This document shows positions 30,929 to 32,117 of a stretch of DNA of 32,117 bases, one piece after another (positions within the stretch are counted from its first letter, which is position 1; every line of letters starts with the position of its first letter). Where the stretch lies: NCBI GenBank assembly GCA_900546465.1, contig URCX01000002.1, forward strand, positions 1 through 32,117, read 5' to 3'. The DNA comes from an uncultured Bacteroidota bacterium. Lineage in GTDB: Bacteria > Bacteroidota > Bacteroidia > Bacteroidales > P3. The notes beneath the pieces were generated by a model. The model searched no databases, had not been told where the DNA came from, and saw only the letters and a program-made list of their open reading frames with translations. The position numbers were made by a program, and so were the translations under genes.

Positions 30929-31945
30929 ATGTTAAGAGTGAAGCAGATATTTGTTTTCATGGCAGCTTTGTCGATATGGCTGTCGGCTTTTTCGCAAGAG
31001 AAGTTACTGTCTATGCGAATTATTTATGAGGTGCCTATAATGCAAGCGAGGGTGCTTTCTTCGCAGTTGAGGGATTCTGTTGTTTATGATTATCTTGTGG
31101 ATAAACGCTTTTGGTGGCAGACGATAGACTTTGTGAATGCAGCGGCAAAGGATAAGAAGTTGTTTCTTTTGAACGATAGGGGAGATTCCTTGAATTATGA
31201 TACTGTGATGTGCAATTTGTCGGCTGCTTTCGGCAAGGCTTTCGGACGGATTTGCACAAAGGAAGATTTGCAAAGGCTGATAGAGGAAGAGGTGAGGGCG
31301 ATAAAGTTTGAAGAGCAGTGGTTTTACAATCCCGAAAGTATGTTGATAGGGAAGAAAGTCCTTGCTTTTTGTCCTGTAATAAGGAAAGATACGGTGGCTT
31401 TGGTGGAAGAGGAATTGCAGGCAAAGGAGGCTTTCCGTTTCGAGATGGGTTGGATAAAGCCTAAGGGTGATGTTATGCTTCGAGATACGCTTGTGATAGC
31501 AAGGAACATAGAGTTCTCCATGCCGATATACAATCCGCAAGCGTATCATTGGTGGGACTCTCATTTGGAGCCTGAATACTCTATTCCTTTCTTGGAAAGG
31601 CTGATTGCAAGGGCTGAGACGGGTGAGTTGAAGGCATACGAAAACCCGTCTGCAAGTGAGGAGTTGTTGCGAACGGAGGTTTTGAAGAGGCGACAGTTCG
31701 ATATATTGGAGAAACTTATCACTTCCGATACGGAGGGAGGTGTAAGCGAACGGGATACCATTATAAAGTCGTCCTACAATAGCGAAAACATAGACCACTT
31801 CCGTTTTGGGGAGGAATGGTGCTTCGATAAGGTGAACTTGAACTTCATAAAGAGAACGAATTACTTCGCTCCAATGGTGAGCATCTTCGGAAAGCAGGGC
31901 GATTTCAGGGGTTTGTATCCTCTTTATTATATTCGCAGGAGGTAG
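30929..31945 (+). CDS. GldN/PorN-like T9SS protein with a duplicated core
   Basis: GldN (PorN) forms, with GldK, the periplasmic ring of the type IX secretion motor. I chose ATG 30929, which starts a signal peptide (MLRVKQIFVFMAALSIWLSAFSQ). The core pattern of GldN, FxxxEWxFDK followed about 16 residues later by a cysteine- or alanine-proline pair, occurs twice: IKFEEQWFYNPE to FCPVI (125-151) and FRFGEEWCFDKV to FAPMV (291-317). Each is preceded by a helix-rich stretch (TKEDLQRLIEEEV; FLERLIARAETGELKAYE). The end GDFRGLYPLYYIRRR matches the FWVYYP region of GldN. Family assignment rests on memory of GldN sequences. No gldK, gldL or gldM is in view, and the next gene follows within one base. 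Confidence 0.65.
   Translation: MLRVKQIFVFMAALSIWLSAFSQEKLLSMRIIYEVPIMQARVLSSQLRDSVVYDYLVDKRFWWQTIDFVNAAAKDKKLFLLNDRGDSLNYDTVMCNLSAAFGKAFGRICTKEDLQRLIEEEVRAIKFEEQWFYNPESMLIGKKVLAFCPVIRKDTVALVEEELQAKEAFRFEMGWIKPKGDVMLRDTLVIARNIEFSMPIYNPQAYHWWDSHLEPEYSIPFLERLIARAETGELKAYENPSASEELLRTEVLKRRQFDILEKLITSDTEGGVSERDTIIKSSYNSENIDHFRFGEEWCFDKVNLNFIKRTNYFAPMVSIFGKQGDFRGLYPLYYIRRR
31937..31942 (+). promoter_or_regulatory. Strong Shine-Dalgarno for the last gene
   Basis: AGGAGG lies four bases ahead of the ATG at 31947 and inside the last codons of the GldN-like gene. Full SD sites are rare in this window, so it suggests strong coupled initiation. Confidence 0.6.
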
Positions 31946-31946
31946 T

Positions 31947-32117
31947 ATGAGAAAGTTATTGTTGTCATTTGTGCTTGTTGTCATGGCTTGCGGCGGGGTA
32001 TTCGCACAATATTACACTCATGCAATGGAGCATGAGTATCATGATATAGGAGTGTTCAATCCGCAATGGGAGACGGATAAAACGTTGAATCCTGTGAAGT
32101 ATGAACATCTCACGGGT
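31947..32117 (+). CDS. Exported protein of unknown function (3' partial)
   Basis: The first 57 codons are visible. They encode a signal peptide, MRKLLLSFVLVVMACGGVFAQ, and then a histidine-rich start (YYTHAMEHEYHDIGVFNPQWE). It begins one base after the stop of the GldN-like gene, so the two form an operon and may act together, perhaps as a second T9SS-related component. No family can be named from this fragment. Confidence 0.75.
   Translation, partial: MRKLLLSFVLVVMACGGVFAQYYTHAMEHEYHDIGVFNPQWETDKTLNPVKYEHLTG

Noticed and set aside
30724..30960. 78-residue minus-strand frame between the orphan sorting domain and the GldN-like gene
   Set aside because: It is partly antisense to the GldN-like gene, lacks protein character and has the consensus promoter at 30736-30766 inside it.
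1..32117. CRISPR array, phage or insertion sequence
   Set aside because: No regularly spaced repeats, no transposase, integrase or phage structural gene was seen; only the two-copy 54-bp repeat is dispersed.

Overview
The window reads as chromosomal DNA of a Bacteroidota bacterium, probably order Bacteroidales. The evidence is the Bacteroidota-type promoter core TAnnTTTG upstream of many genes (once with TTTG exactly 19 bases upstream at tRNA-Glu, and again on the minus strand at 30736-30766), mostly weak Shine-Dalgarno sites, two cargo proteins with type IX secretion (T9SS) C-terminal sorting domains, a GldN/PorN-like T9SS protein, a Bacteroidota-type LptD, lipoproteins with acidic surface-export signals after the lipid cysteine, and a 2[4Fe-4S] ferredoxin. 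I see no transposase, phage gene or CRISPR array.

Layout. 1-5263 (+): the 3' part of a very large protein of unknown function, then plsY and a phospholipase-D-type cardiolipin synthase, a phospholipid synthesis group. 5285-6580 (-): a small exported protein and a MORN/YwqK-like lipoprotein. 6581-7339 has no protein gene but holds a hairpin, one copy of a 54-bp repeat and a rod-shaped RNA candidate with a 6S-RNA-like outline. 7340-8411 (+): an exported protein and a surface lipoprotein whose natural start codon appears to be ATA. 8746-10950 (+): ferredoxin, an unknown protein, tRNA-Glu with rpsT behind one promoter, and a TatD nuclease. 11353-18201: lptD (-) diverges from an amidase, an MCE/MlaD protein, a radical SAM protein and a FeoB that consists of the membrane part only. 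18282-19478: an unknown protein converges on ridA.

19491-25006 (-) carries two large T9SS cargo proteins, one an M6-type metalloprotease followed by ridA. 25406-29163 (+) is a run of ssb, a small outer-membrane barrel, a sigma-54 activator without a sensor domain, and aroA. 29236-30720 (-) holds two tandem duplicated lipoproteins and, in front of them behind a good promoter, an isolated T9SS sorting domain with no signal peptide or body. 30929 to the end (+) holds a GldN-like protein that seems to contain the GldN core twice, followed by the start of another exported protein.

Much of the window serves the cell envelope: phospholipids (plsY, cls), LPS delivery (lptD), lipid trafficking (MCE protein), peptidoglycan cleavage (amidase-SPOR), lipoproteins and T9SS. 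The best candidates for something undescribed are the structured RNA at 7087-7262, the G-domain-less FeoB, the duplicated GldN-like protein, the orphan sorting domain and the 54-bp repeat. All functional calls come from reading motifs by eye; no database search was run.
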